Source: JANOSH01 sp031415695
Lineage (GTDB): Bacteria > Actinomycetota > Acidimicrobiia > Acidimicrobiales > Ilumatobacteraceae
Direction: 5' to 3'
Length of the DNA stretch: 64,000 bases
Assembly: GCA_031415695.1 (NCBI GenBank)
Contig: JANOSH010000056.1
Coordinates: 124,001 to 188,000 of the forward strand
This document shows, in pieces, positions 17,006 to 27,098 of the stretch (the first letter of the stretch is position 1; every line of letters begins with the position of its first letter). Below the pieces are notes generated by a model. That model saw only the letters and a program-made list of their open reading frames with translations, searched no databases and was not told the DNA's origin. A program made the position numbers and the translations under genes.

Positions 17006-17058
17006 TACGAAAGATCGAATTTGACCAAACCTTGACCGAGACCCTGACTGCGGGGTCG

Positions 17059-18423
17059 CTACAGATCGAGCTGGAATCGATTGGCGATCTGGCGGTGCCA
17101 GCGCAACATTTCGCCCACACGCCCCGAGCGTAACTGGCCGTCTTCCACAATTACCTGGCCGTTCACGATGGTGTGACGAGCCATGGTCGGGCCACACCGA
17201 AGCCATGCTTCTACGGGGTCGGCGATTGCCCCGGCGTACAGCGGGCCACCGAGGGGCCAGACCGCAAGATCGGCGGGTGCCCCGACGCTGATTTCACCGA
17301 GCTCGCCGCTGCGGCCCAAGCACGCGGCCCCGCCCCGTGTTGCCATCTCGAGCGAGGTCCGCGCTGTCGTCGATTCCGCGCCCGAACGGAGCTTGCCGAG
17401 CAGAAGGGCCTGGCGGGCTTCGAGCCACAATGACGCCGAGTCGGCCGAAGACGACCCGTCGACACCAAGGCCGACATGAACGCCAGCGGCCCGCAGGTCG
17501 ACAATGGGCGCGATGCCCGACGACAGAATCATGTTGGAACTTGGGCAATGGGCGACGCCTATTCCGGCGGTGCCGAGGCGTTTGATTTCGTCGGCGTTGG
17601 GCATGACGCAATGCGCCACCCACGTGCGGTCGGTGCACCACCCGACCCGTTCGAAGTACTCAACCGGTCGGCAACCGAATCGGGCCATGCTGTAGGCGTC
17701 GTCCTCGACGTTCTCGGCCAGATGCGTGTGCAGGCGAACGTCAAGCTGTGCCGCGAGTTCGGCCGTCGAAACCATGAGCCGTTCGGTCACACTGAACGGG
17801 GAACAGGGAGCCAATGCGATTTGCACCATCGCACCGTGTGATCGGTCGTGATGGCGGGCAACCTGAGCAGCACTTTCGGCCAAGATCGTGTCTTCGTCCT
17901 GGACCATGTTGTCCGGTGGAAGCCCCCCGTCCTTGATCGACAGCGACATCGAACCGCGAGTCGGCACGAAGCGCACGCCAAGGTCCTGAGCCGCTGCGAT
18001 TTCGGCCGACAGCAAATCGCCGCCTCCGGCCGGGTGCGCGTACAGATGGTCCGACGATGTTGTGCAACCCGACAGCGCCAGCTCGGCCAGGCCAACCCAC
18101 GCCGACACATACGCAGCTTCTTCATCGAGGCGTGACCAGTGCGGATACAGCGTCTGCAACCAGCCAAAGAGCGGCTTGTCAGTCATTGCCGGCCAGGCCC
18201 GGGTGAGGTTTTGAAACAGGTGGTGATGGGTGTTTATTAGCCCAGGGGTAACAAGGCTGTCGTTGGCGGCGAGGATACGAATGGCGGCTGGGCGTTCGTC
18301 GGTCGCACCACCGATTGCCTCGATTCGCCCGTTGGTTATAGCAATCCAACCGTCAGCGATTTCTCGGCGTTGGGAATCCATGGTGGCAACAAGGGCTGCG
18401 CCCGTGACAAGTAGGTCAGTCAT
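17059..18423 (-). CDS. Amidohydrolase, 8-oxoguanine deaminase-like
   Basis: 454 residues from the ATG at 18423 (MTDLLVTGAALVATMD); an ATG 17 codons upstream adds residues outside the family. Metal-dependent amidohydrolase barrel: VTPGLINTHHHLFQNLTRAW holds the HxH zinc ligands, RLHTHLAE and VAHCVMPN give the later histidines, and LGVDGSSSADS the Asp. The closest families by motif are 8-oxoguanine deaminase and the hydroxyatrazine ethylaminohydrolase group (ATZ/TRZ), which deaminate guanine- or triazine-like rings. Deamination of oxidised guanine or a related purine is the best guess. No purine-transport gene is near. Confidence 0.8.
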   Translation of the reverse strand: MTDLLVTGAALVATMDSQRREIADGWIAITNGRIEAIGGATDERPAAIRILAANDSLVTPGLINTHHHLFQNLTRAWPAMTDKPLFGWLQTLYPHWSRLDEEAAYVSAWVGLAELALSGCTTSSDHLYAHPAGGGDLLSAEIAAAQDLGVRFVPTRGSMSLSIKDGGLPPDNMVQDEDTILAESAAQVARHHDRSHGAMVQIALAPCSPFSVTERLMVSTAELAAQLDVRLHTHLAENVEDDAYSMARFGCRPVEYFERVGWCTDRTWVAHCVMPNADEIKRLGTAGIGVAHCPSSNMILSSGIAPIVDLRAAGVHVGLGVDGSSSADSASLWLEARQALLLGKLRSGAESTTARTSLEMATRGGAACLGRSGELGEISVGAPADLAVWPLGGPLYAGAIADPVEAWLRCGPTMARHTIVNGQVIVEDGQLRSGRVGEMLRWHRQIANRFQLDL

Positions 18424-18508
18424 TCGAACCACTCTATGAGGACGAGTGACGATGGGCAGGTACGTCCGGCCCATGAAGCGCCAGGCTGAACGTGCCGACT
18501 AAACAGGT

Positions 18509-18787
18509 ATGGCTGACGACCGCGCTGTAGACATTCCCCTTGAGGCTCGTCTTTTCGGGTTGGCCATTTTCGGTCGACTCGATGCGATCGAGCATTTGTC
18601 GAGCTGCGATGTCTCGGCCCTTGATCAGGCCGGTGCTGGCGCTAGCGATGTACTTCGCGGTGCGGGTTTCGACCCTACCTGTGGGTTGAGCCGCCGAGCA
18701 TTTGCGGCTGGCATGATCGCAGGCTCGAGCGATCTGACCGACGCTGTGCGCCTGGGCATGCTGCGTGGCCTGCTGCTGACCAACTAA
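18509..18787 (+). CDS. Small hypothetical protein
   Basis: 92 residues, ATG start preceded by a weak AGG. Codon choice is like that of neighbouring real genes, and the opposite-strand frame in this place shows no family resemblance. The sequence begins MADDRAVDIPLEARLFGLA and is mildly acidic, with short helices (LDAIEHLSSC, SRRAFAAGMIAG). I do not recognise a family. It is divergent from the amidohydrolase and ends 10 bases from the convergent decarboxylase stop. Confidence 0.5.
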   Translation: MADDRAVDIPLEARLFGLAIFGRLDAIEHLSSCDVSALDQAGAGASDVLRGAGFDPTCGLSRRAFAAGMIAGSSDLTDAVRLGMLRGLLLTN

Positions 18788-18797
18788 ACCGGTTTGT

Positions 18798-20165
18798 TTA
18801 CCGCAGCGAGTCGATGATGAGTTCCACGTCGGCGAATGTGGTTCGCGGGTTGATGAAACAGAACCGCAGCACTGTTTCTCCGTTCCATGCCGATGGAACA
18901 ACGAAGGCGGTGCCGTCGGCAAGCAGTTTGTCGCTCCAAGCCTCGTACTGGGCTGGTGTCCAACCAACACGCCGAAAGATCACGATGGACAACTCCGGTT
19001 CGAGTAACAGTTCGATGTGTTGGTGGTGTCGGATGAGTTCGGCCGACTGACGGGCAAGCGTGATCGACGCCTCGATTGCTGCGCTGTACCGGTTGGTTCC
19101 GTACGTGGCGAGTGAGAACCAAAATGGCAGCCCGCGGGCACGGCGGGTGAGGTGTACTGCGAAGTCGCTCGGGTTCCATTCAAGGTCGGCCGGGTTGTGC
19201 AGCACGTCGAGATATTCCGCGTGTTGCGTGTGGGCTGCTTGTGCAATGAGCGGTTCGCGATAGATCAGGGCGCAACAGTCATACGGGGCGAACAGCCACT
19301 TGTGCGGGTCGACCACGAAACTGTCACATCGCTCGATACCTTGGAACAGTGGACGCACGCTTGGTGCGGCGAGTGCGGCGCCGCCGTAAGCGCAGTCGAC
19401 ATGGAACCACACATCGAGTTCCTCGGCAGCGTCGGCGGCCGCCTCCAAGTCGTCGACAACGCCGACGTTGGTGGTACCGCCGGTGGCCATGACGGCAAAG
19501 ACTCGATGGCGTTCGGTCGGCGACAACGCCGCGACGGTGGCTCTGGTTGCTTCTGCGCTTGTCCTGCCCCGATGGTCGGTTGGGATCTTGATGAGGTCGA
19601 CGTCCATGACCCGGGCCGCCGATGCGATGGAAGAGTGTGCGCCTCCACCGGCGATGAGGATGCCTCGGAGGCGCTCGCGGTTCGAGTCGTGGGATCGCCA
19701 GCGGTAACGAGCGGCCACGAGGGCACTGAGATTTCCCATGGTGCCGCCGGGGACGAATACCCCGCCGGCAGTCGTTGGCAATCCGGCGAGATCGGACAGC
19801 CAACGAAGCGCCTGATTCTCGGCGTACACGGCACCGGAACCTTCCAGCCACGATCCGCCGAAGATGGAGCCGGCACCAACGACGAGGTCGAACAGAGTGG
19901 CGGCTTCGGTAGGGGCCGTCGGCACAAACGCCAGGAATCGGGGATGGTCGACCGAAATGCACGCCGGCGCGAGCACTTCCTCGTACAGCCGAAGGGCTTC
20001 TAAACCACCAAGACCAGATGCGGTGATGGTCTGGCCAGCCATAGCGGCCAACTCGCTTGGCGTTCGAGGTCCATCGAGGGGCGGAGGGTCGAGGCGCAGC
20101 CGGGCAACGGCGGCCCGGACAACTGCTTGGGTAAGAACCTCGACCGATCGGTCGTGGTAGTGCAC
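18798..20165 (-). CDS. PLP-dependent group II amino acid decarboxylase
   Basis: 455 residues of the aromatic-L-amino-acid/glutamate decarboxylase family. HPRFLAFVPTAPTEAA near residue 75 is the substrate-side loop; GGVFVPGGTMGNLSALVAAR starts the PLP phosphate site; FHVDCAYGGAA holds the Asp that pairs with the pyridine nitrogen; SFVVDPHKWLFAPYDC holds the Schiff-base Lys. The C-terminal small domain ends the protein (LRFCFINPRTTFADVELIID). The substrate could be an aromatic amino acid, glutamate or diaminobutyrate; the sequence alone does not decide. A small membrane protein and RidA lie just upstream on the same strand. Confidence 0.88.
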   Translation of the reverse strand: MHYHDRSVEVLTQAVVRAAVARLRLDPPPLDGPRTPSELAAMAGQTITASGLGGLEALRLYEEVLAPACISVDHPRFLAFVPTAPTEAATLFDLVVGAGSIFGGSWLEGSGAVYAENQALRWLSDLAGLPTTAGGVFVPGGTMGNLSALVAARYRWRSHDSNRERLRGILIAGGGAHSSIASAARVMDVDLIKIPTDHRGRTSAEATRATVAALSPTERHRVFAVMATGGTTNVGVVDDLEAAADAAEELDVWFHVDCAYGGAALAAPSVRPLFQGIERCDSFVVDPHKWLFAPYDCCALIYREPLIAQAAHTQHAEYLDVLHNPADLEWNPSDFAVHLTRRARGLPFWFSLATYGTNRYSAAIEASITLARQSAELIRHHQHIELLLEPELSIVIFRRVGWTPAQYEAWSDKLLADGTAFVVPSAWNGETVLRFCFINPRTTFADVELIIDSLR

Positions 20166-20167
20166 CG

Positions 20168-20323
20168 CTAGTTGTTCAGTTCAACAAGTTCGCTGCCGAC
20201 ATGGCGCCGGGCGGCGTCCTTCTTGAGGAGGTGCCCAATGAGTGCGGCACCAACAGCACCCGACATAAGAACGACCACCGGGAACAGGAGGAGGATGAGA
20301 ACCATGATGATGCCACCGGCCAT
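20168..20323 (-). CDS. Small single-span membrane protein
   Basis: 51 residues from the ATG at 20323. One long hydrophobic segment (IIMVLILLLFPVVVLMSGAV) is followed by a basic/acidic tail (LLKKDAARRHVGSELVELNN). The same frame is open further upstream to 20506 but there overlaps the RidA gene and has low-complexity basic sequence, so the short form is preferred. It ends 2 bases before the decarboxylase start region and is probably co-transcribed with it. Function unknown. Confidence 0.6.
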   Translation of the reverse strand: MAGGIIMVLILLLFPVVVLMSGAVGAALIGHLLKKDAARRHVGSELVELNN

Positions 20324-20351
20324 GTAGATCACAGTAGCCGACGCCGCTGGT

Positions 20352-20726
20352 TCAGCCAGCCAGACCGCCAACCGAGCCGGGAGCGTAGGCCCACGCTTCG
20401 ATTTCGACGATTCCCCCGAACGGTAGCGCGGCGACCCCAACAGTGGAGCGCGCTGGTCGTTGTTCGTTGTCGAATGCTGCGGCGTACACCTCGTTGAATG
20501 CCGCAAAGTCGTTCATGTCGGTCAGGAAACACAACGTCTTCTTTACATGGTCGAGGCCGCAGCCTTCCTTGTGAAGCTGAGTTCGCAGGTTGGCAATGGC
20601 TTGACGAGTCTGGGCGGCGACACCACCAGGAACGAGTTCGCCATTGGCGACGCCAAGTTGTCCCGACACGATGACCCAGTCGCCGGCACGAATAACAGGT
20701 GAGTACGGGAGCGCAGGTATGGCCAT
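20352..20726 (-). CDS. RidA/YjgF-family protein
   Basis: 124 residues. RidA proteins hydrolyse reactive enamine/imine intermediates released by PLP enzymes. Key features are SPVIRAGDWVIVSGQLG, the trimer-interface block NLRTQLHKEGCGLDHVKKT, the catalytic-site PARSTVGVAALP with its Arg, and VEIEAWA with the Glu. The neighbouring PLP-dependent decarboxylase two genes downstream makes a functional pairing plausible. It starts a minus-strand run and is divergent from the Rhs-type gene. Confidence 0.9.
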   Translation of the reverse strand: MAIPALPYSPVIRAGDWVIVSGQLGVANGELVPGGVAAQTRQAIANLRTQLHKEGCGLDHVKKTLCFLTDMNDFAAFNEVYAAAFDNEQRPARSTVGVAALPFGGIVEIEAWAYAPGSVGGLAG

Positions 20727-20780
20727 GGCGTTCAGGCTAATGCGATTCGGCCTGTGGTGTGCCGCTACTGGTTGACGCCG

Positions 20781-20790
20781 TTTTTTTTTT
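20781..20790. repeat. Ten-base T homopolymer in the ridA-Rhs intergenic region
   Basis: A run of ten T, rare in this GC-rich DNA, lies in the 140-base gap between the divergent RidA and Rhs-type genes. No stable hairpin precedes it on either strand, so it does not look like an intrinsic terminator. It may be an AT-rich promoter upstream element or a slippage-prone tract. Confidence 0.5.
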
Positions 20791-20866
20791 CTTGTGGGAG
20801 CCTGCGTTCAGCGGTTGGTAGTTTCGGCGAGGTCCCTTCGGGGCTGTTTCTTTAAGGCGGATTGTT

Positions 20867-23800
20867 ATGGGGATGTCGCGGCGTGTCGGATTTGTTGTCG
20901 TTTTTTCGTTTGTGTTGGTGGTGGTGGGGTCTGGGGTTGTTCGGGCTGAGCCTGGTCCGGTGTTGCCGCCGGGGGCGGAGCCGTCGGGTCCTGGTAGGGC
21001 GGCCCCGTTACCTGAGGTCAACGGTTCGTCGTCGTTGTCGGGGAGGTTTGATGAGCATTTGTTGGATCGGGGGTCGCAGCGTGACCCGAGTGCGGGTGCG
21101 CCTTTGTCGGCTGTTGGCAGCGTGGATCGTTCGTCGTTGGATCCGTCGAAACGTCCTGCGGCTGTGTTGAAGGTGGAGGCGAAGAACGCCCGGGTGAAAC
21201 CAGTTGCGGTTGACACCGAGTTGGTCGATGTGGGTGGCCGCCCGGTGAAGGTCGGCGAGTTTGTGTCGGTTCGTCGGGGGAAGAAGGTCAGCGAAACGCC
21301 TGTTGGTGTGAGGGTCGCTGTTCGGGACGAGGCTGACACTGAGGGGTTGGGTGGTCAGAAGTTGTCGTTTACGTTGGACCGCACGGACGCGGGCACCGAT
21401 GTTGAGGTGGTCGAGGTCGAAATTGCCTATAACGAGTTCCGTGACGCGTATGGCGCTGATTGGGCGACGAGGGTCAGGTTTGTGAAGTTCCCTGATTGTC
21501 AGGGTCAGAAGGGTTGTGTCGACCCGGTTGAGGTTGTGGCGTCTACGAACAATTTGGAGACGGGCGTGTTGACGGCGTTGGTGTCGCTGCCGCCGGTGAA
21601 AACGGCCGGCCCGATTGTTGGTAGGGGTCGTGGGGTGTTGCCTCGTGTGGGGGGCGGCACGGTTGGTTATGGGACGTCGTCGGGGGCGGCGGGGTCGGGT
21701 GGTGATTGGGGTTCTACTTCGTTGCAGCCGTCGGCGTCGTGGTCGGCTGGCGGGAATATGGGTGGTTTCAATTATTCGTATCCGTTCACGGCGGTACCGG
21801 CGACGGGCCCGGTTCCGCAGATGGGCGTTTCGTATAGTTCGCAGTCGGTTGATGGTTTGACGGCGTCAACGAATAATCAGGGCGGTTTGTTGGGTCCGGG
21901 GTGGGATGTGTCGGGCGGCGGGTTTATTGAACGGTCGTATCGTGGGTGCGCTGGTGATTTTGAGCCGCCGACGAACGCGGGTGGCGATTGGTGTTGGGCG
22001 GGTTATAAGTCGGCGGGCCAGTTGGTGGGGGATGGTTGGGCTGGTTGGTCGTTGAATTTGAATGGGCAGTCCTCGGCGTTGATCGCGGATGGATGACGTT
22101 CACGTATTTTGATCGTTGTTACCCGTTGGGGGTGGCGTGCGGGTCGTGGCCACCACCAGCACCGGCAGCACCGGGGAACCCGCCCGTCGCTGGGACAGCG
22201 TTGGATTTGCCGGTTGATCTGATTTGTACCGGGGTGTGTACGAGCGCCAGTCAGGTGTCGCCGTCGTTCTTTGCTCGTTACCGGTTGGGTGGTGTGTCAA
22301 CGTTCGCGGGTGCGGTATCGGTTGATACGTGGCAGTTGAATACCGAGTGGGTGTCGTCTGATATTCAGATGGGTTACAAGTTGTGGGTGCGTACGATTCA
22401 ACGCACCACCCCGATCAATACCGGTACCGTGCAAACGTCGGTGCAGCCGGTGTTGCCGTACATCTATTTTGATGCGACGCCAGGCTCGAATTTGGCGAAC
22501 CGTGTAGATGCGTACCCTGCGGGTGGGGTGCCGTATATGCGGTTCTTTCGTATCGGGTATGTGATCAACGAGTTCGGTGGCCGTACCGATATCACTTACG
22601 GGGTGCCGCACGGCTGCAACCTTGGTGTGCTGTCGGGTAACTACTTTTTTGATTACGTCAACAACGGCCATGACTGTTATCAGCAGTGGTACACCCCGAC
22701 GGGCGCTGCGTACGGGGTCGGAGCGTTTTACAAATATTTGGTGACCGACACCTATGACGCTGACCCGATAGCTAGTAACCCGACGATCCATACCAACTAT
22801 TTGTATTCGGGCCCGGCGTGGAAACGTAACGACCAGAACGTGATCTCGACCGATGTGAACACGCCGTACAACATTTTTCGCGGGTCGGACACTGTGACCA
22901 CAACGGTTGGTGACGGTGCCACCAAGACGAGGTCGACAACGTGGTTTTACACCGGGATGAACGGTGATGAATGCCCGTCGTTCGCGACGACATCGTTTTG
23001 TTCGGGTGGTATACGCACCGTGTCGTGGGGCGGCGCGTTCGGGTTCGCGAACCTGCCGACGGACGTCGATCATGACTGGCTCGCAGGCAAGGTACGTGCT
23101 ACCGCCCGAGTAGATACCGACGGGACACATCTGTTTCGTACGTACAACCATCACATCAAACAAGACGTGGTTATCAACGGGTTCCAGGACTCGCGGCGAG
23201 TGTTGAGCGACTACTCCTACAGTTGGGCGAACGAGTGGGGATCGTGGTCCGGTACACGAACCGACACGACATTCAATAGTCTTGGTGCCCCGGTTATGAC
23301 GGTCGAGCACGGGTTCTGAACCCGGACAACACATACCCGGCCAGCGGCGACGAACGTTGCACCGCGGTCACGTACGGGTCGAGCGTTACGCCGTACGTGC
23401 CGCACCGGCCCACATCGACCAAGTTGTTCTCAACGGCAGCGAACAACACCGTGACATGTACAGGGGTGCAGCAAACCCAAACCGACACCGCGTATGACAC
23501 CGTTGGGAGCCAACCAAACAAAGTCACCCAGTACAAAGCTGCGGGTGTTGTCGATTCGATTATGCATGTCGTGTTCGACGCTCGGGGACGGGTGATCCAG
23601 CAATCGGTGCCGTCGACGTCAACGTCGATGCCGGCTGCGAAGACGGTTACGGCGTACACCCCGGCGCTCGTGGGGTTGGTGACTCAGGTGTCGGTGACGG
23701 ACCCGATTGGTCATGTTGTCACGTCAGTGATCGATACGAAACGTGGCGTGCCCACGAGTATCAGCGATGTGCAGATTGGCGGCACGAACGTCACCCAAGT

Positions 23801-26800
23801 GGCGTATGACGGTGTCGGTCGGCGCACTGCGGTGTTGTTGGCGGGGTCGACGAGTTGGACGCAACCGAACTGGAAGTTTGGTTACTCGATTCCTCAACCT
23901 CAGGCTGCGGGCGGGTATGCGTTGTATTCCACGACCGAACAGCTCCAAAACGCGACTCCGGTGGCGTACTCGTTCACTCGGACGTTCCTTGATGGTTTGG
24001 GTCGTTCTCGAGAAACGCAGCAGCGTTCACCGTCTGTGAATCATGCCATTGTCGGTTACTCGCGGTATGACGATCGGGGGATGGTGAACCGTGACGTCGC
24101 CGCGTTCCCGTATTCGGTTGGGGCCGACCCGGCGGTCGCGACAGCTGCACCGATCTCGTCGGGCACAGTCCCGGCCGGCGCATCGGGTTGGCCGGTAGTG
24201 TCGACGGTGAAAACGTATGACGCGATCGGTCGGCCGGTACGGTCCGAAACGTTCTCGAACTCGACATTGAAATCGACGACCACAGCCGCTGATGTCGGTC
24301 GTCATCATTACGAGTATCCGCAGATCGGCGCGTCAAGTTTGACTCGGACCGACGCATACGGGCGCCAAGACTTGTCACGCCTGACTGAGACGGGGTGTTG
24401 TACGGGTGATTTGGCGGTGGTGCACCGAAACAACGACAGAATGGTGATGTTCGGGGTCGGTGTTGAGGGTGATTTGTGGCGTAAGGAGCAGTTGTGGGCT
24501 CGCGGGGCTTTTGGTGATTGGGTTCGTATGTCGACGGGGAAGGTGTACAGCCGGGTCGCAGCTACGGTGCGGCCTGACGGTCGTCTCGCGGTGATCGCCG
24601 CCGATGTACCTGGCTATTTCGATGGGTACACCGAAGGGACCGTGAACACGAACAACTGGACAGGCCCCGTGTACGGGTCCGGGCTACTACCACGCGATAT
24701 CGCGTTGACGGTCACCCAGTCGGGGTTGTTACGTGCGTTTGGTTTAGACGCCAACGGGCTCACACATTTTTATACGCAAGCTGCTGGCGGAGGCGGGTAT
24801 GCGTGGGGTGGAGTTGTGTCGAACGCCGGTACCGGCCAAACCCATATCGCAGCAACAAGATTCAATGATGGCCGCACTGCGGTGGCGGTACGCACCGGTG
24901 GCGGCGCTGTGTGGGTGGCGCGTCAGACAGTGGCGGGTGATAGTCAGCCGTACACAAACTTTGTGAACGCACCAACTGGGTGGGTGTCGGATATCGATTT
25001 GGATTTGAATACGGCGTCTGGGAATTTGTTTCTGGTCGGGTTGGGTGGCGGCGGGCAGCCGTTCTCCCGGTGGGAGGGCACACCTGATAACTGGTCGGCG
25101 TGGGCTGCGATGGGTGTTGGTGGTGCGGTGAACGTAGCGACGGAACGTTATAACGATGGGACGTTGTACACGGCGATCGGGTTTACCGCCGCAGCTTGGG
25201 TGAGCGGCAATCCGCAAGGCACTGTTTCGGTGAACACACAGAACGGGCCAGGCGCAGCCTTCAACACCAACTGGTATCAGGTCACCCTCGATCGTGACAC
25301 GTACACGACCTATGACACACGTGGTGGGGTCACCGCGGTGACCGATGTCGGCGGGAACGTGACCACCAACACGTATGACTGGTTGGGTCGCACGCTGTCG
25401 AATCATGACCCCGATAAAAGCGGGTCGGCGGGTTCGCTGACCTCGTATACGTATAGCGGGTCGTTGACGGGGTTGTCTGAGGTTTCGGTCACGGACCCTG
25501 CTGGGGTGACGATTCGTACGCAGTCTGATGTGTTGGGACGACCGACATCGCGTGATGTGATGACAGGTGCGTCGGTGTCAGGGACGTTGGCAGCGTGGGG
25601 CGTATGACACTGTGTCGAATGGTAGAGGGATGTTGGCGGCGGTGTCGGCGTGTCCTGGGACGTCGACGGTTGCGTGCGCGGGGTCCACAACGGCGATCAC
25701 GTCAACGGTCACGGGTACGACAATCGCGGCCGGGTGACGGGTAAGTCGTTGTCGGGTGGCGGGTTGCCGGTGATGCCGACAGGGTCTGGTGGTCCGTATG
25801 TGTACGGTTACGGGTATGACCAGGCCGGTCATAAAACATCGATCGTGTATCCGTCACAGTTGGGTGCCGAAACGGTGACGTCAACGTTTGATAGTGATGG
25901 CCGTCCGTATGCGACGTCTGGTTCACAGTCGTATGTTGCGGGGTCGGGGTATTGGCCCAACGGTCAGCTCGGTCTCAAACATTTGGGGACGTCAGGGACT
26001 GATTCGAGTGGGGTGTCACGCTGGTATCAATACGACGATTTGAACCGGTTGTCGTTGCTGTTGGGGCGTCGTAACACGAACACGGGGTGAACGGCTTACA
26101 AGACGACAGCTACTCCTATGACCCGGTCGGGAATATCACCTCGATCAATCACGGCGAAGCTGCCGGCACAGATCAGAACCGTGAATGTTTCCGGTATGTC
26201 GACCGGCAACGACTCACGAACGCCTGGACCACAACAAACGGCGGGACATGCACTTTCAATGCTGGGGCGGCCGTGACGTTCGGGCATTGGTACGGCCCGA
26301 CAAGTTACGCGTCCACGGCGTATGGGGCTGGTAGTTCGGTCGCCGGTACCGCAGCGTTCAATCTGGTGTACGCGTATGACAAGATCGGGAACATCATCTT
26401 TCAGGGTTCACCGACAGCACAAACAGGTGGCGGGGTCATGCCAGGAGCGTACGCGTACGAGGCGTCAGGCCAGTCGAGTGTCCGCCCGCACGCGGTGACC
26501 TCGGCGTTCAACTGGACGACGTTCGCTGCGTACAACGCGAACGGGTCCATGACACAACGCGCTGTCGGTGCGGCAGGTTCGAAGCAATGTTTGAGATGGG
26601 ATGGAGAGAATCGTGTCACGAACGTGTCAGCCACGATCACGACAGCATGCCCAACATCATGGACTGATGGTGACGTCTACCGCTATGACAGCAGCGGGCA
26701 ACGTGTCAGCCGTGTCACCACAGCGGGCGGTGTTACGAAGACAACGGTCTATTTGGACGGGTTGGGTGAGATCACCGCGACCGGGTCAACCGTGCCGAAA

Positions 26801-27091
26801 ACGAAGTACTACACATCAGGTGGTGCGACGGTGGCGTTACGCAAAGACGGCACCGTCACCTGGCTGCTCGGTGACCAGCAAGGCGGTGTAGCGGTAGCAG
26901 TACCAAACAGTTATGACGGCACCGCAGCGAACACGACGGGTGTGCAACGCCAACGCTACCTACCGTATGGACAACGCCGCGGCACCGGCGGCACGAACGA
27001 CAACATCACCGCCACTGAACCCGGGTTCCTCGGCCAGATCGAGGACGGCACCGGCCGATTACTAAGGTTCGCAACATCAACAACGGATTGA
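20867..27091 (+). pseudogene. Rhs/YD-repeat surface protein, disrupted by frame changes and deletion
   Basis: One long secreted Rhs-type protein can be followed across all three frames. Part 1 (20867-22096): signal peptide ending VVRA-EP, then the SpvB/TcdB-like block YSYPFTAVPATGPVPQMGV and GGLLGPGWDVSGGG; it stops after LNGQSSALIADG. Part 2 (about 22090-23316) resumes at FDRCYPLG, apparently after loss of over 100 codons, and stops after VEHGF. Part 3 (about 23316-25607) holds YD repeats plus a propeller-like insert. A short piece (25600-25705, AYDTVSNGRGMLAAVSACPG) is in a second frame; the next (to 26090) returns to the earlier frame. The last piece (26087-27091) ends at the Rhs core without the usual C-terminal toxin region. 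Start SD is AAGGCGG. Probably non-functional. Confidence 0.8.
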
Positions 27092-27098
27092 AAGGAGA

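Noticed and set aside
18434..18970. 178-codon minus-strand frame opposite the 92-residue hypothetical gene
   Set aside because: It would overlap the 3' end of the decarboxylase gene and has no recognisable features; the plus frame has better codon style.
20781..20790. Poly-T run as an intrinsic terminator
   Set aside because: No hairpin precedes it and both flanking genes are transcribed away from it.
22297..23334. 345-codon minus-strand frame inside the Rhs region
   Set aside because: The plus strand has clear Rhs-family sequence there; the minus frame is Arg/His/Val-rich antisense shadow.
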